Positions 20,712-28,514 of a stretch of 64,000 nt of DNA are shown here, in pieces (the first letter of the stretch is position 1; each line of letters starts with the position of its first letter). The position numbers and the translations under genes are program-made. The DNA lies in the NCBI GenBank assembly GCA_020636915.1, contig JACJWV010000002.1:186001-250000 (forward strand). The letters are read 5' to 3'. The notes under the pieces are model-generated. The model was not told where the DNA came from, did no database searches, and saw nothing but the letters and a program-made list of their open reading frames with translations. The DNA comes from Nocardioides sp. Its GTDB lineage: Bacteria > Actinomycetota > Actinomycetes > Propionibacteriales > Nocardioidaceae.

Positions 20712-20717
20712 GGGGTC

Positions 20718-22382
20718 GTGAGCACCCCCGCCATCGTGCTGATCGGGGCCGAGCACCCCGACGAGCTGCGTGCCGGCCTGGCGCGCTACGAGCAGGAGTA
20801 CGACGTCCGGCTGGCGCGGTCGTGCCGCGAAGCGCTCGAGACGACCCACGACGTCCTCGGGGCCGGCGGCACCGTCGCGATGTACGTCTCGGAGTCCGTC
20901 GTGCCCGACGCCGAGTCCGTGCTGCACGCGTTCCACAAGCTCCGCGAGAAGGTGCCGACCGCGCGCCGGGTCGTGGCCGCCCACTGGGACCGGTTCCTCG
21001 CCGACGCTCCGGCCCTGCGGCCGGGCCTCGCGACCGGCAAGTACGACGCGTTCCTGCTCATGCCCCGCGGCGTCCGGGACGAGGAGTTCCACAACGCCAT
21101 CACCGACCTGCTCTCGGACTGGGGATCGACGGTTGCCGACCCGGAGGTCGTGGCGGTCAAGATCGTGTCGCCCCAGCGCGACGGCCTGACCCTCGGGATC
21201 CGCGACTTCCTCGACCGGATGGGCATGCCCAGCCGCGTGTACGCGCCAGACTCCGACGGCGGCAGGTTCGTGCTCGACCTGCTGGACGACGAGCCGACCT
21301 ATCCGCTGGTGTACGCGCTGAACCGGCCGGTGATCCGGGCGCGCACCGTGCGCGACGTCGCCGTCGGCATCTACGGCGCCCCGACCGACCTCGACCTCGA
21401 CCACGTCGTCGACGTGGCGGTGGTGGGCGGCGGGCCGGCCGGGCTCGCCACCGCGGTCTACGCCGCGTCCGAGGGGCTGTCGACCGTGATCTTGGAGGCC
21501 GAGGCGATCGGCGGGCAGGCCGGCACCAGCTCGATGATCCGCAACTACCTCGGCTTCCCCCGCGGCATCTCGGGCATGCGCCTGGCCCAGCGGGCCCGCA
21601 ACCAGGCGATCCGCTTCGGCGCCCGGTTCTACACCGGACAGGTGGTCGACGAGCTGCGCCCCGGGGTGGACGGGGAGCCGCACGTGCTGTGCACCGAGTC
21701 CGGCGAGGTCCGGGCGCGCTCGGTCGTGATCGCGACCGGCGTCGCCTACCGCAAGCTGCGGGTCGACCCGGTCGAGGCGCTCGTGGGCACCGGCGTCTAC
21801 TACGGCGCCGCGATGACCGCTGCTCGCGAGATGGAGGGCCAGGAGGTGTACGTCGTCGGTGGCGGCAACTCCGCCGGCCAGGCGGCCGTCCACCTGGCGC
21901 GGTTCGCCCGGTCGGTCACGGTGCTCGTTCGCCGACCCGGCCTGGCCGAGACGATGTCGTCGTACCTCATCGGCGAGATCGAGCACAACCCGCGGATCTC
22001 GGTGCGCACCTGCACGGAGGTCGTCGACGGCGGCGGCGACGGCCGGCTGGAGTGGCTGTGCCTGGAGGACGTCCGCGACGGCACGCGCGAGCGGGTGCCC
22101 GCGTCCGGGCTGTTCCTCCTCCTCGGCGCGGAGCCGCACTGCGACTGGATCCCGGCCGCGGTGGCGCGCGACCCGCGCGGCTTCGTCCTCACCGGCCGCG
22201 ACGTGCCCAAGGAGCACTGGCGCGACGGCCTGCCGCCCGCGGAGCTGGCGACGACGGTGCCCGGCATCTTCTGCGCCGGCGACGTGCGCGCCGGCTCGAT
22301 GAAACGCGTCGCCTCCGCCAGCGGCGAGGGCGCCTCGGTCGTGCCGCTCGTCCACGACTTCCTGGCCCCGGACCCCGGCTGA
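20718..22382 (+). CDS. receiver-like domain fused to a thioredoxin-reductase-like flavoprotein
   Basis: 554 residues in three parts: a receiver-like N-terminal domain (about 1-135), a thioredoxin-like linker domain (about 140-215), and a thioredoxin-reductase-like flavoprotein (about 220-550). The FAD site is VVGGGPAGLATAVYAASEG, the NADPH site is VVGGGNSAGQAAV and the second FAD motif is GIFCAGDVRAGSMKR. Where thioredoxin reductases have the CATC disulfide before the NADPH motif, this protein has YYGAAMTAA, so it cannot do disulfide chemistry there. The receiver part also lacks the aspartate expected after its third strand (AMYVSES). Function unknown; it may be an NADPH oxidoreductase for a partner protein. 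Confidence 0.82.
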   Translation: MSTPAIVLIGAEHPDELRAGLARYEQEYDVRLARSCREALETTHDVLGAGGTVAMYVSESVVPDAESVLHAFHKLREKVPTARRVVAAHWDRFLADAPALRPGLATGKYDAFLLMPRGVRDEEFHNAITDLLSDWGSTVADPEVVAVKIVSPQRDGLTLGIRDFLDRMGMPSRVYAPDSDGGRFVLDLLDDEPTYPLVYALNRPVIRARTVRDVAVGIYGAPTDLDLDHVVDVAVVGGGPAGLATAVYAASEGLSTVILEAEAIGGQAGTSSMIRNYLGFPRGISGMRLAQRARNQAIRFGARFYTGQVVDELRPGVDGEPHVLCTESGEVRARSVVIATGVAYRKLRVDPVEALVGTGVYYGAAMTAAREMEGQEVYVVGGGNSAGQAAVHLARFARSVTVLVRRPGLAETMSSYLIGEIEHNPRISVRTCTEVVDGGGDGRLEWLCLEDVRDGTRERVPASGLFLLLGAEPHCDWIPAAVARDPRGFVLTGRDVPKEHWRDGLPPAELATTVPGIFCAGDVRAGSMKRVASASGEGASVVPLVHDFLAPDPG

Positions 22383-22412
22383 TCGTCGGGGTCACGAGGG
22401 ACCGACTCCGTG

Positions 22413-22443
22413 CCGACCGGGCCAGGTGACCTGGCCCGGTCGG
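22413..22443 (+). terminator. strong hairpin after the flavoprotein gene
   Basis: CCGACCGGGCCAGGT and its exact reverse complement are separated by a single G (31 bases in total), starting 30 bases after the stop codon. No T run follows, as is usual for high-GC actinobacterial terminators. Confidence 0.6.
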
Positions 22444-22512
22444 ACTATTGCCGCTCTGGGGTGGGTGACGGACGGTGAGGGCCGGAGGGATTCCACGAGC
22501 TCGAAGGTCTCG

Positions 22513-23325
22513 ATGTCCACATCCATCCCCATCAACCGCAAGGCGGCCGTCGGTCTCTCGGTCCTGGGCCTGACCCTGGCCGGGACGGCGGCCGCCGCCA
22601 CGGTCGAGAGTCCGGGCGGCACCAAGACGTACTACGCGTGCGTGGCGAAGTCGCACGCGATCACGATGACCACGAAGTACCGCAGCTGTCCGAAGGGGTC
22701 GAAGAAGATCTCGTGGAACCAGAAGGGCGTGCCGGGCGCCGCCGGCCCCGCCGGTCCAGCCGGGCCCACGGGACCTGCCGGACCCACGGGGGCGACCGGT
22801 CCTGCGGGGGCCGCCGGCGCGACCGGACCCGCCGGGCCTGCCGGCGCCACCGGGCCAGCCGGGCCCGCGGGCGCCACCGGACCTGCCGGCCCGACCGGGC
22901 CCACCGGCCCCCGGGGACCTGCTGGCGTCACGAACCAGACCGACGGCGAGCAGCCGATGGGGGCGACGAGCTCGGGCTTCGCCAACCTCTTCTCGGTGCA
23001 CCTGGAGGGCAACGAGACCGCGGGTGGCACGGTCGCCTACACGATCACCGCGGACGACGGCGGCACCCAGGTCGCCACCGAGCACGGCACGATCCAGTGG
23101 CTGGCGAAGAACAACACCATCACCTGCACCATCTCGCCCGACGACCAGCTGCACATCGCCACGGTCGACGGTGGTTGCGTCCCGGGGTTCTACAGCCCCG
23201 GCACCCAGCCGGGCGTTGGCATCTTCGACAACATCGCGTTCACCACCCCGGCCCCGGTCGTGCACCACACGGTCGTGTTCACCGTCATCAACAACTCCAA
23301 CGCAGCGGTGAGGCTGGAGCCGTGA
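22513..23325 (+). CDS. secreted collagen-like (Gly-X-Y repeat) protein
   Basis: 270 residues. Residues 8-30 form a signal peptide (KAAVGLSVLGLTLAGTAAAA). A short conserved stretch follows with two cysteines (YYACV and YRSCPKGSKKISWNQKG), then about 21 uninterrupted Gly-X-Y triplets rich in GPA, GPT and GAT (about 75-138), and a globular C-terminal domain of about 130 residues with two more cysteines. Pro is frequent in X and Thr/Ala in Y, as in bacterial triple-helix proteins. The ATG at 22513 is chosen because it starts the signal peptide. The last codons overlap the GTG of the next gene. A trimeric cell-surface stalk with a C-terminal head is the inferred form; its ligand is unknown. Confidence 0.88.
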   Translation: MSTSIPINRKAAVGLSVLGLTLAGTAAAATVESPGGTKTYYACVAKSHAITMTTKYRSCPKGSKKISWNQKGVPGAAGPAGPAGPTGPAGPTGATGPAGAAGATGPAGPAGATGPAGPAGATGPAGPTGPTGPRGPAGVTNQTDGEQPMGATSSGFANLFSVHLEGNETAGGTVAYTITADDGGTQVATEHGTIQWLAKNNTITCTISPDDQLHIATVDGGCVPGFYSPGTQPGVGIFDNIAFTTPAPVVHHTVVFTVINNSNAAVRLEP

Positions 23326-23636
23326 GCCGGCCGGTCTGGCTCGCCGGCGCCGCGGCCGCGGTGGCGCTGGCGACCGGGAGCGCCGCGGTCGCGCTGGCCG
23401 CGCCCTCCCGGGGGCCGATGCCAGACGTGACGGTCCACCGCTTCGTGGTCCGTGACCAGGCAGGTCACGTGGTCGCACGCGGGGCGACCGCGACCCTGCC
23501 CGGACACCGGGCCATGACCCGGCCGACGATGACGTCGGGCCGCACCCGGGTGGCGACCCTGCACCGTGGTGGGCACGTCGTGGTCACGCACGTCGGGCCC
23601 GGCAGCGCCGGGCGTGCGGTCACGGCGACCCGGTAG
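23322..23636 (+). CDS. small secreted or exported protein, unknown function
   Basis: 104 residues. The N-terminus is a signal peptide (WLAGAAAAVALATGSAAVALAAPS); the mature part of about 75 residues is rich in Thr, Arg, His and Val, has no cysteine and resembles no family I know. The GTG start overlaps the collagen-like gene stop as GTGA, so the two are translationally coupled and probably work together at the cell surface. The 3' end overlaps the convergent PfkB gene by 17 bases. Existence is supported by coupling and by the signal peptide; function cannot be assigned. Confidence 0.7.
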   Translation: MSRPVWLAGAAAAVALATGSAAVALAAPSRGPMPDVTVHRFVVRDQAGHVVARGATATLPGHRAMTRPTMTSGRTRVATLHRGGHVVVTHVGPGSAGRAVTATR

Positions 23637-24555
23637 CGCCGTCCAGCTCGGAGCGGTACGGCGGGTCCGCGCCCGGTCGTGACACGGTCACGGCCGCGGC
23701 GCGGGCCGCGTGGGCCAGGACCGCCTCGGCGTCCCGGGCGGGCAGGGCACGCAGGCGTTCGCGGTGGGCGGCGCCGAGCAGCCCACGCTCCCAGAGGGCG
23801 TCGATGATGGCGGCGCCGAAGGTGTCGCCGGCGCCGATCGTGTCCGCCACCTCCACGGGCAGGGACGCGACCTCGGCGCTGCCGCCCGCGCCGTACCAGC
23901 TGGCCCCCTCGCCGCCACGGGTGACCACGACGGCGGCCGGCCCCAGGCGCAGCAGGTGGCCGGCGGCCGCCTCCACGTCCAGGTCGGGGTAGAGGTGCTG
24001 CAGGTCCTCGTCGGACGCCTTGACGACGTCGCTCTGCGCGACCATCCGCTCGACGAGCGCCACCACCTCGGCCCCGGTGCCGGTGATGGCCGGCCGGGCG
24101 TTGACGTCGTAGCTGACCGTGGCCACCTCCCGCAGGGCGTCCACGAGGTCGTGCACCTGGTCCGCCCCCGGCTCGACGACCGCGCCGAGCGAGCACACGT
24201 GCACGCCCACGGGCGCCGGGTCGGTGGCGATGTCGCCCAGGCGCCACTGCAGGTCGAAGACGTACGACGCCGCGCCGTCCGCACCGATCGTCGCGGCCGC
24301 CGTGGCGGTGCGGTCGAGCACGTGCGGGTCCGCGGCCAGCTCGACGCCCGCATGCTCGAGGTGGGCGGCCAGCACCGCGCCACGGGCGTCGTCGGCCCAG
24401 GCGGTCGCGAACCGCACCGGACGGTCAAGCCGCGCCAGCGCCACGGCGACGTTCGCGGCGCTCCCGCCGGCGTACTCCAGGGTCGTCCCGTCGGCGGCGT
24501 GCACGATGTCGATCAGGGACTCACCCACGACGAGGACGGCGTTCTCGAGGGCCAT
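23620..24555 (-). CDS. PfkB-family carbohydrate kinase
   Basis: 311 residues. The N-terminal substrate-binding motif is YAGGSAANVAVALARLD (PfkB signature 1 region) and the C-terminal signature DTIGAGDTFGAAI contains the catalytic aspartate and anion hole. The family phosphorylates fructose, ribose, 2-keto-3-deoxygluconate or nucleosides with ATP; fructokinase is the usual annotation for this size but the substrate is not evident. The ATG at 24555 starts the protein at VLVVGESLIDI, as family members do. TAGAGA lies seven bases upstream, overlapping the promoter of the divergent GntR gene. Confidence 0.88.
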   Translation of the reverse strand: MALENAVLVVGESLIDIVHAADGTTLEYAGGSAANVAVALARLDRPVRFATAWADDARGAVLAAHLEHAGVELAADPHVLDRTATAAATIGADGAASYVFDLQWRLGDIATDPAPVGVHVCSLGAVVEPGADQVHDLVDALREVATVSYDVNARPAITGTGAEVVALVERMVAQSDVVKASDEDLQHLYPDLDVEAAAGHLLRLGPAAVVVTRGGEGASWYGAGGSAEVASLPVEVADTIGAGDTFGAAIIDALWERGLLGAAHRERLRALPARDAEAVLAHAARAAAVTVSRPGADPPYRSELDGATGSP

Positions 24556-24562
24556 GGGGATG

Positions 24563-24572
24563 TCTCTACCAT
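24563..24572. promoter_or_regulatory. overlapping divergent -10 boxes (kinase and GntR genes)
   Basis: Minus-strand TAGAGA (24568-24563) and plus-strand TACCAT (24567-24572) share the central TA. The start codons lie seven bases (24555, ATG) and six bases (24579, ATG) away on either side. Only one polymerase could occupy the site at a time, so the two genes should compete. Confidence 0.6.
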
Positions 24573-24578
24573 GCGGGG

Positions 24579-24926
24579 ATGCAGGTGCACGCGCTCGACC
24601 CGAGCTCATCGATCCCTCCGTTCGAGCAGCTCCGCGCGCAGGTCGCCGCGCGCGCCGCGTCGGGCGACCTGCCGGCCGGCACCCGACTGCCCACCGTCCG
24701 CGCCCTCGCCGCCGACCTCGGCCTCGCGGCCAACACCGTGGCGAAGGCCTACCGCGCGCTCGAGACCGACGGCGTCGTCGCCACCGAGGGCCGCCGTGGC
24801 ACGTTCGTCGCGCCGCAGCACGACTCCCCGGCCGCGGACGAGGCCGCGACGTCGTACGTCGTCGCGGCCCGCCGGGCCGGCCTCACGCTGCCCGAGGCCG
24901 TCCGCCTCGTCGAGCGGAGCTGGTGA
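24579..24926 (+). CDS. GntR-family regulator, YtrA subfamily
   Basis: 115 residues, the short YtrA form: a winged-helix domain from about residue 10 to 80 (PPFEQLRAQVAARAASGDL, TRLPTVRALAADLGLAANTV, YRALETDGVV) and only about 35 residues after it, too short for a full effector-binding domain. YtrA regulators dimerise by C-terminal helices and often control nearby transporter genes; no transporter is adjacent here. The neighbours are the divergent kinase, sharing the promoter, and a PanE-like reductase three bases downstream. Autoregulation together with the kinase is a reasonable inference. Confidence 0.88.
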   Translation: MQVHALDPSSSIPPFEQLRAQVAARAASGDLPAGTRLPTVRALAADLGLAANTVAKAYRALETDGVVATEGRRGTFVAPQHDSPAADEAATSYVVAARRAGLTLPEAVRLVERSW

Positions 24927-24929
24927 GCC

Positions 24930-25898
24930 GTGCGCTACGTGGTGTACGGCGCCGGGGCAGTCGGCGGGGTCGTCGGCGGGCACCTCCACCTGGCGGGCCT
25001 CCCGACGACGCTGGTCGCCCGCGGCGACCACCTCCGCGCCATTCGCGAGCACGGGCTGCGGCTCGACACCCAGGGAGGGTCCGAGACGGTCACCGCGCCG
25101 GCCACCGGCACCGCCGCGGACGTCGGGTGGGCCGACGACACCGTCGTGCTCCTGACCGTGAAGTCGCACCAGACCGCAGCCGCCCTCGACGACCTCGCCG
25201 CCCATGCCCCGCCGGGCACCGTGGTCGTCTCCGCCCAGAACGGCGTCGCCAACGAGGCGGCGGTGCTGCGGCGGTTCGCGGCGACGTACTCGATCTGCGT
25301 GATGCTGCCCTCCGCCCACGTCGAGCCCGGCGTCGTGGTCCAGCAGTGCTGGCCGACCCCCGGCATCCTCGACGTCGGCCGGTTCCCCGTCGGGGTCGAC
25401 GACGTCGCCGGCGCCATCGCGACCGACCTGCGCGCCGCGGGGTTCGAGTCCGAGCCGCGCCCCGACGTGACGGCCTGGAAGCACCGCAAGCTGGTGATGA
25501 ACCTGGCCAACGGCGTGTCAGCGTGCTGCCGGCCCGGCGGGGAGGCCTTCGACGAGCTGGTCCGCCGGGCCCGCGACGAGGGCGAGCGCGCCATCGCCGC
25601 GGCCGGCATCGCGATGGTGACGCCGGAGCAGGACGCCGAGCGGCGCGGCGACCTGCTGCGCAGCCGCCCCCGCGAGGACCGCACCCGCGGCGGCTCGACG
25701 TGGCAGAGCATCAGCCGCGGCACCGGCAACGTCGAGATCGACTACCTCGCCGGCGAGGTGGTGCTGCTCGGCCGGCTCCACGGCGTACCGACCCCGGTCA
25801 ACGAGCTCCTCCAGCGCACCACCGGCGAGCTGGCCCGTCGCCGCGGCCCGGTGGCCAGCCTCGACGCCGCCGCCCTCCTCGCCGCCGTGGACGGTTGA
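24930..25898 (+). CDS. ketopantoate reductase family (PanE/ApbA-like) oxidoreductase
   Basis: 322 residues. The NADPH-binding loop is VVYGAGAVGGVVGGHL (4-19), TVKSHQT gives the cofactor-phosphate region, and WKHRKLVMNLANG holds the catalytic lysine of the 6PGDH-like C-terminal domain. True PanE reduces 2-dehydropantoate to pantoate, but many paralogues act on other 2-oxo acids, and nothing else for pantothenate synthesis is nearby. The GTG start is three bases after the GntR stop, so both are co-transcribed. The repeat array R3 begins at its stop codon. Family certain, substrate not. Confidence 0.85.
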   Translation: MRYVVYGAGAVGGVVGGHLHLAGLPTTLVARGDHLRAIREHGLRLDTQGGSETVTAPATGTAADVGWADDTVVLLTVKSHQTAAALDDLAAHAPPGTVVVSAQNGVANEAAVLRRFAATYSICVMLPSAHVEPGVVVQQCWPTPGILDVGRFPVGVDDVAGAIATDLRAAGFESEPRPDVTAWKHRKLVMNLANGVSACCRPGGEAFDELVRRARDEGERAIAAAGIAMVTPEQDAERRGDLLRSRPREDRTRGGSTWQSISRGTGNVEIDYLAGEVVLLGRLHGVPTPVNELLQRTTGELARRRGPVASLDAAALLAAVDG

Positions 25899-25982
25899 GT
25901 CGAGACTTCCGTCGATCGAGTCGAGACTTCTCGTCAGCGAGCCCGCCGGAACTCTCGACTCAACTGACGGAAGTCTCGACTC
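25897..25982. repeat. intergenic inverted-repeat array R3 (same word as R2, 21-base period)
   Basis: GAGTCGAGACTTC at 25897-25909 and 25918-25930, inverted copies at 25949-25961 (GAACTCTCGACTC) and 25970-25982 (GAAGTCTCGACTC). In both arms the copies start 21 bases apart and the arms are separated by 18 bases, the same design as R2. The block lies between the convergent PanE-like gene and the end of the ribosomal operon; its first copy overlaps the PanE-like stop codon. Confidence 0.92.
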
Positions 25983-25993
25983 GACGGAAACGA

Positions 25994-26031
25994 CACCGGC
26001 CCGCCGGAGCGGGTGCTCCGACGGGCCGGTG
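25994..26031 (-). terminator. terminator of the rplQ/alpha operon
   Basis: A 17-base stem with one mismatch (left arm CACCGGCCCGCCGGAGC, loop GGGT), starting 17 bases downstream of the rplQ stop. On the minus strand it is followed by TCGTTT, a weak T-rich tail. Confidence 0.75.
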
Positions 26032-26047
26032 GTGGGGTGATCCGGCC

Positions 26048-26659
26048 TCAGGCCTTCTCGTCCCCCTCGGTGCTCTCCTCGGCGGGCGCCTGGTCCGCGA
26101 CGGGCTCCTCCTCGGCGACGACGCTCTCCTCGGGCGACGCCTCCTCGGCGAGCTCGGTCGGGGCGTCGGCAGCGGAGTCCTCGGCGAGGGTCTCGTCGAC
26201 GACGGTCTCCTCGGCCAGGGCGTCCTCGGCGACCGTGCTGGTCGCGGCCGGAGCCGCGGCCGGGGCCGCCTTCTTCTTCGCCTTCGGCGCGGACGGCACG
26301 TAGGCCTCGGTCACCAGCTCGATGACCGCCATGGGAGCGTTGTCGCCCTTGCGCGGACCGATCTTGGTGATCCGGGTGTAACCGCCCGGACGCTCGGCGA
26401 ACGTCGGCGCGATCTCGGTGAAGAGCACGTGCACGACCGACTTGTCGCGGATGGTCTTGAGGACCTCGCGCCGGTTGTGCAGGTCGCCCTTCTTGGCCTT
26501 GGTGATCAGCTTCTCGGCGTGCGGGCGCAGGGCCCGGGCCTTGGCCTCGGTCGTGGTGATCCGACCGTGCTCGAACAGCTGGGTGGCCAGGTTCGACAGG
26601 ATCAGGCGCTGGTGGGCAGGGCTACCGCCGAGGCGGGGACCCTTGGTGGGCTTGGGCAT
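26048..26659 (-). CDS. rplQ: 50S ribosomal protein L17 with a long acidic tail
   Basis: 203 residues. The first ~115 are canonical L17 (PTKGPRLGGSPAHQRLIL, FEHGRITTTEAKARALRP, GGYTRITKIGPRKGDNAPM). About 85 further residues form a low-complexity tail: a Lys/Ala patch (KAKKKAAPAAAP) then an Ala/Glu/Asp/Val-rich acidic stretch. E. coli L17 has 127 residues and no such tail; shorter versions occur in other actinobacteria. L17 sits near the peptide exit tunnel, so the tail would project from the ribosome surface. Last gene of the alpha operon; a terminator follows. Confidence 0.97.
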   Translation of the reverse strand: MPKPTKGPRLGGSPAHQRLILSNLATQLFEHGRITTTEAKARALRPHAEKLITKAKKGDLHNRREVLKTIRDKSVVHVLFTEIAPTFAERPGGYTRITKIGPRKGDNAPMAVIELVTEAYVPSAPKAKKKAAPAAAPAATSTVAEDALAEETVVDETLAEDSAADAPTELAEEASPEESVVAEEEPVADQAPAEESTEGDEKA

Positions 26660-26700
26660 GTCAGTCCAATCTCTCCGGCCGTGTCAGGTACCGGGGTAGA

Positions 26701-26720
26701 CGCACCGCGGGTGCGGTGCG
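26701..26720 (-). terminator. hairpin between rpoA and rplQ
   Basis: CGCACCG arms around a six-base loop, starting ten bases after the rpoA stop. It is short, so partial termination or RNA processing is as likely as full termination. Confidence 0.35.
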
Positions 26721-26730
26721 ATTTCGGGGT

Positions 26731-27747
26731 TCAGTACTGCTCGTCCTCGACGAACGCGTCGTCGTCGTCGTCGCCGTACGCCGCGAGCGCGGCGTGCGGG
26801 TCGAAGCCGGGCGCGCTGTCCTTGAGGGACAGGCCCATCTCGACCAGCTTGGCCTTGACCTCGTCGATCGACTTCGCACCGAAGTTGCGGATGTCGAGCA
26901 GGTCCTGCTCCGAGCGGCTGATGAGCTCACCCACGGTGTGGATGCCCTCGCGCTTGAGGCAGTTGTAGGACCGGACGGTCAGCTGCAGGTCCTCGACCGG
27001 GAGGGCGAGGTCGGCCGCGAGCTGCTCGTCGACGGGCGACGGGCCGATGTCGATGCCCTCGGCCTCGACGTTGAGCTCCCGGGCCAGGCCGAACAGCTCG
27101 ACCAGGGTCTTGCCGGCCGAGGCGATCGCGTCGCGGGGACGGATCGACGGCTTGGTCTCGACGTCGATGACGAGCTTGTCGAAGTCGGTGCGCTGCTCGA
27201 CACGGGTGGCCTCGACCTTGTAGGTCACCTTGAGGACCGGGCTGTAGATCGAGTCGACCGGCATCCGGCCGATCTCGTTGTCCGCACCCTTGTTCTGGAC
27301 CGCGGACACGTAGCCGCGGCCGCGCTCGACGACCAGCTCCATCTCGAGCTTGCCCTTGTCGGACAGGGTCGCGATCTTCAGGTCCGGGTTGTGCACCTCG
27401 ACGCCGGCCGGCGGCGCGATGTCGGCGGCGGTGACATCACCGGCACCGGACTTGCGCAGGTACATGGTGACCGGCTCGTCGTGCTCGGAGGAGACGACCA
27501 GACCCTTGAGGTTGAGGATGACCTCGGTGACGTCCTCCTTGACGCCCTCGATCGTCGAGAACTCGTGGAGGACGTTGTCGATCTTGATGCTCGTGACCGA
27601 GGCACCGGGGATCGAGCTGAGCAGCGTGCGCCGGAGCGAGTTGCCCAGCGTGTAGCCGAAGCCGGGCTCCAGCGGCTCGATCACGAACCGTGAGCGGAAC
27701 TCGTCGACGGACTCTTCCGACAAGGTGGGGCGCTGTGCGATGAGCAC
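26731..27747 (-). CDS. rpoA: RNA polymerase alpha subunit
   Basis: 338 residues. The N-terminal domain for assembly and dimerisation (RRTLLSSIPGASVTSIKID) is followed by a linker and the C-terminal DNA- and activator-binding domain (LTVRSYNCLKREGIHTVGEL, IRNFGAKSIDEVKAKL), then an acidic tail with DDDDD. The GTG at 27747 gives the family start VLIAQRPTL and has GGAAAG upstream; an in-frame start at 27771 has no such support. It lies between rpsD and rplQ as in the usual alpha operon, but with two strong hairpins before it. Confidence 0.97.
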   Translation of the reverse strand: MLIAQRPTLSEESVDEFRSRFVIEPLEPGFGYTLGNSLRRTLLSSIPGASVTSIKIDNVLHEFSTIEGVKEDVTEVILNLKGLVVSSEHDEPVTMYLRKSGAGDVTAADIAPPAGVEVHNPDLKIATLSDKGKLEMELVVERGRGYVSAVQNKGADNEIGRMPVDSIYSPVLKVTYKVEATRVEQRTDFDKLVIDVETKPSIRPRDAIASAGKTLVELFGLARELNVEAEGIDIGPSPVDEQLAADLALPVEDLQLTVRSYNCLKREGIHTVGELISRSEQDLLDIRNFGAKSIDEVKAKLVEMGLSLKDSAPGFDPHAALAAYGDDDDDAFVEDEQY

Positions 27748-27819
27748 TTGTTCTTTCCTTTCCGGGCCCACCCGCTATTTGACGGGCCCGAATGTGCTGG
27801 TGACGGAAGGTGCGATGGT

Positions 27820-27847
27820 CCGCTGGGGCCGACACCGGCCCCAGCGG
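27820..27847 (-). terminator. perfect 12-base-pair hairpin between rpsD and rpoA
   Basis: CCGCTGGGGCCG is matched exactly 3' of an ACAC loop. A second smaller hairpin (GGGGCC..GGCCCC type) lies at 27855-27868, next to the rpsD stop. Inside an operon this suggests attenuation, a processing point, or that rpoA has its own promoter downstream. Confidence 0.5.
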
Positions 27848-27874
27848 GGGTGAGGGGGCCGGAGCCCCCTGCTG

Positions 27875-28483
27875 TCACTTCTTGGAGTAGTACTCGACGA
27901 TGAGCTGCTCCTGGACCGGGACGTCGATCTGCGCCCGGACGGGGAGCTGGTGCACCAGGATGCGCATCCGCGACGGGATCGCCTCGAGCCAGGCCGGGAC
28001 GACGCGCTCGCCGTGGGTCTCGCGAGCCACGATGAACGGGGTCGTCTCCAGGGACTTCTCACGGACGTCGATGACGTCGTGGGCGGCCACCTGGTACGAC
28101 GGGATGTCGACCTTCTTGCCGTTGACCTTGAAGTGACCGTGCACGACGAGCTGACGGGCGTGGCGCCGCGTCCGGGCGAAGCCGGCGCGGTAGACCACGT
28201 TGTCGAGGCGGCACTCGAGCAGCTGGAGCAGGTTGTCGCCGGTCTTGCCGGAGCGACGCGAGGCCTCGGAGTAGTAGTTGTGGAACTGCTTCTCCATCAC
28301 GCCGTAGGTGAAGCGGGCCTTCTGCTTCTCCTGCAGCTGCGAGCGGTACTCGCTCTCCTTGATGCGGGCGCGGCCGTGCTGGCCGGGGGGGTACGGGCGC
28401 TTCTCGAACGCCGCGTCGCCGCCGACGAGGTCGACGCCGAGACGGCGCGACTTCCGGGTCATGGGGCCGGTGTAACGGGCCAT
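27875..28483 (-). CDS. rpsD: 30S ribosomal protein S4
   Basis: 202 residues, usual for actinobacterial S4. It starts MARYTGPMTRKSRRLGVDL and contains the S4 RNA-binding domain (LECRLDNVVYRAGFARTRRH, VHGHFKVNGKKVDIPSY) and ends YYSKK. The N-terminal four-cysteine zinc motif of some S4 proteins is absent (zinc-free form). S4 nucleates 30S assembly on 16S rRNA and in many bacteria represses its own operon. The ATG at 28483 is the family start; the frame open further upstream overlaps rpsK. Confidence 0.97.
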   Translation of the reverse strand: MARYTGPMTRKSRRLGVDLVGGDAAFEKRPYPPGQHGRARIKESEYRSQLQEKQKARFTYGVMEKQFHNYYSEASRRSGKTGDNLLQLLECRLDNVVYRAGFARTRRHARQLVVHGHFKVNGKKVDIPSYQVAAHDVIDVREKSLETTPFIVARETHGERVVPAWLEAIPSRMRILVHQLPVRAQIDVPVQEQLIVEYYSKK

Positions 28484-28514
28484 TTCTACAAGTCTCCTGT
28501 TCTCGGTCGCCGGG

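Noticed and set aside
20718..22382. Functional thioredoxin-disulfide reductase
   Set aside because: The redox-active CxxC is replaced by GAAM and no alternative cysteine pair is visible at that position.
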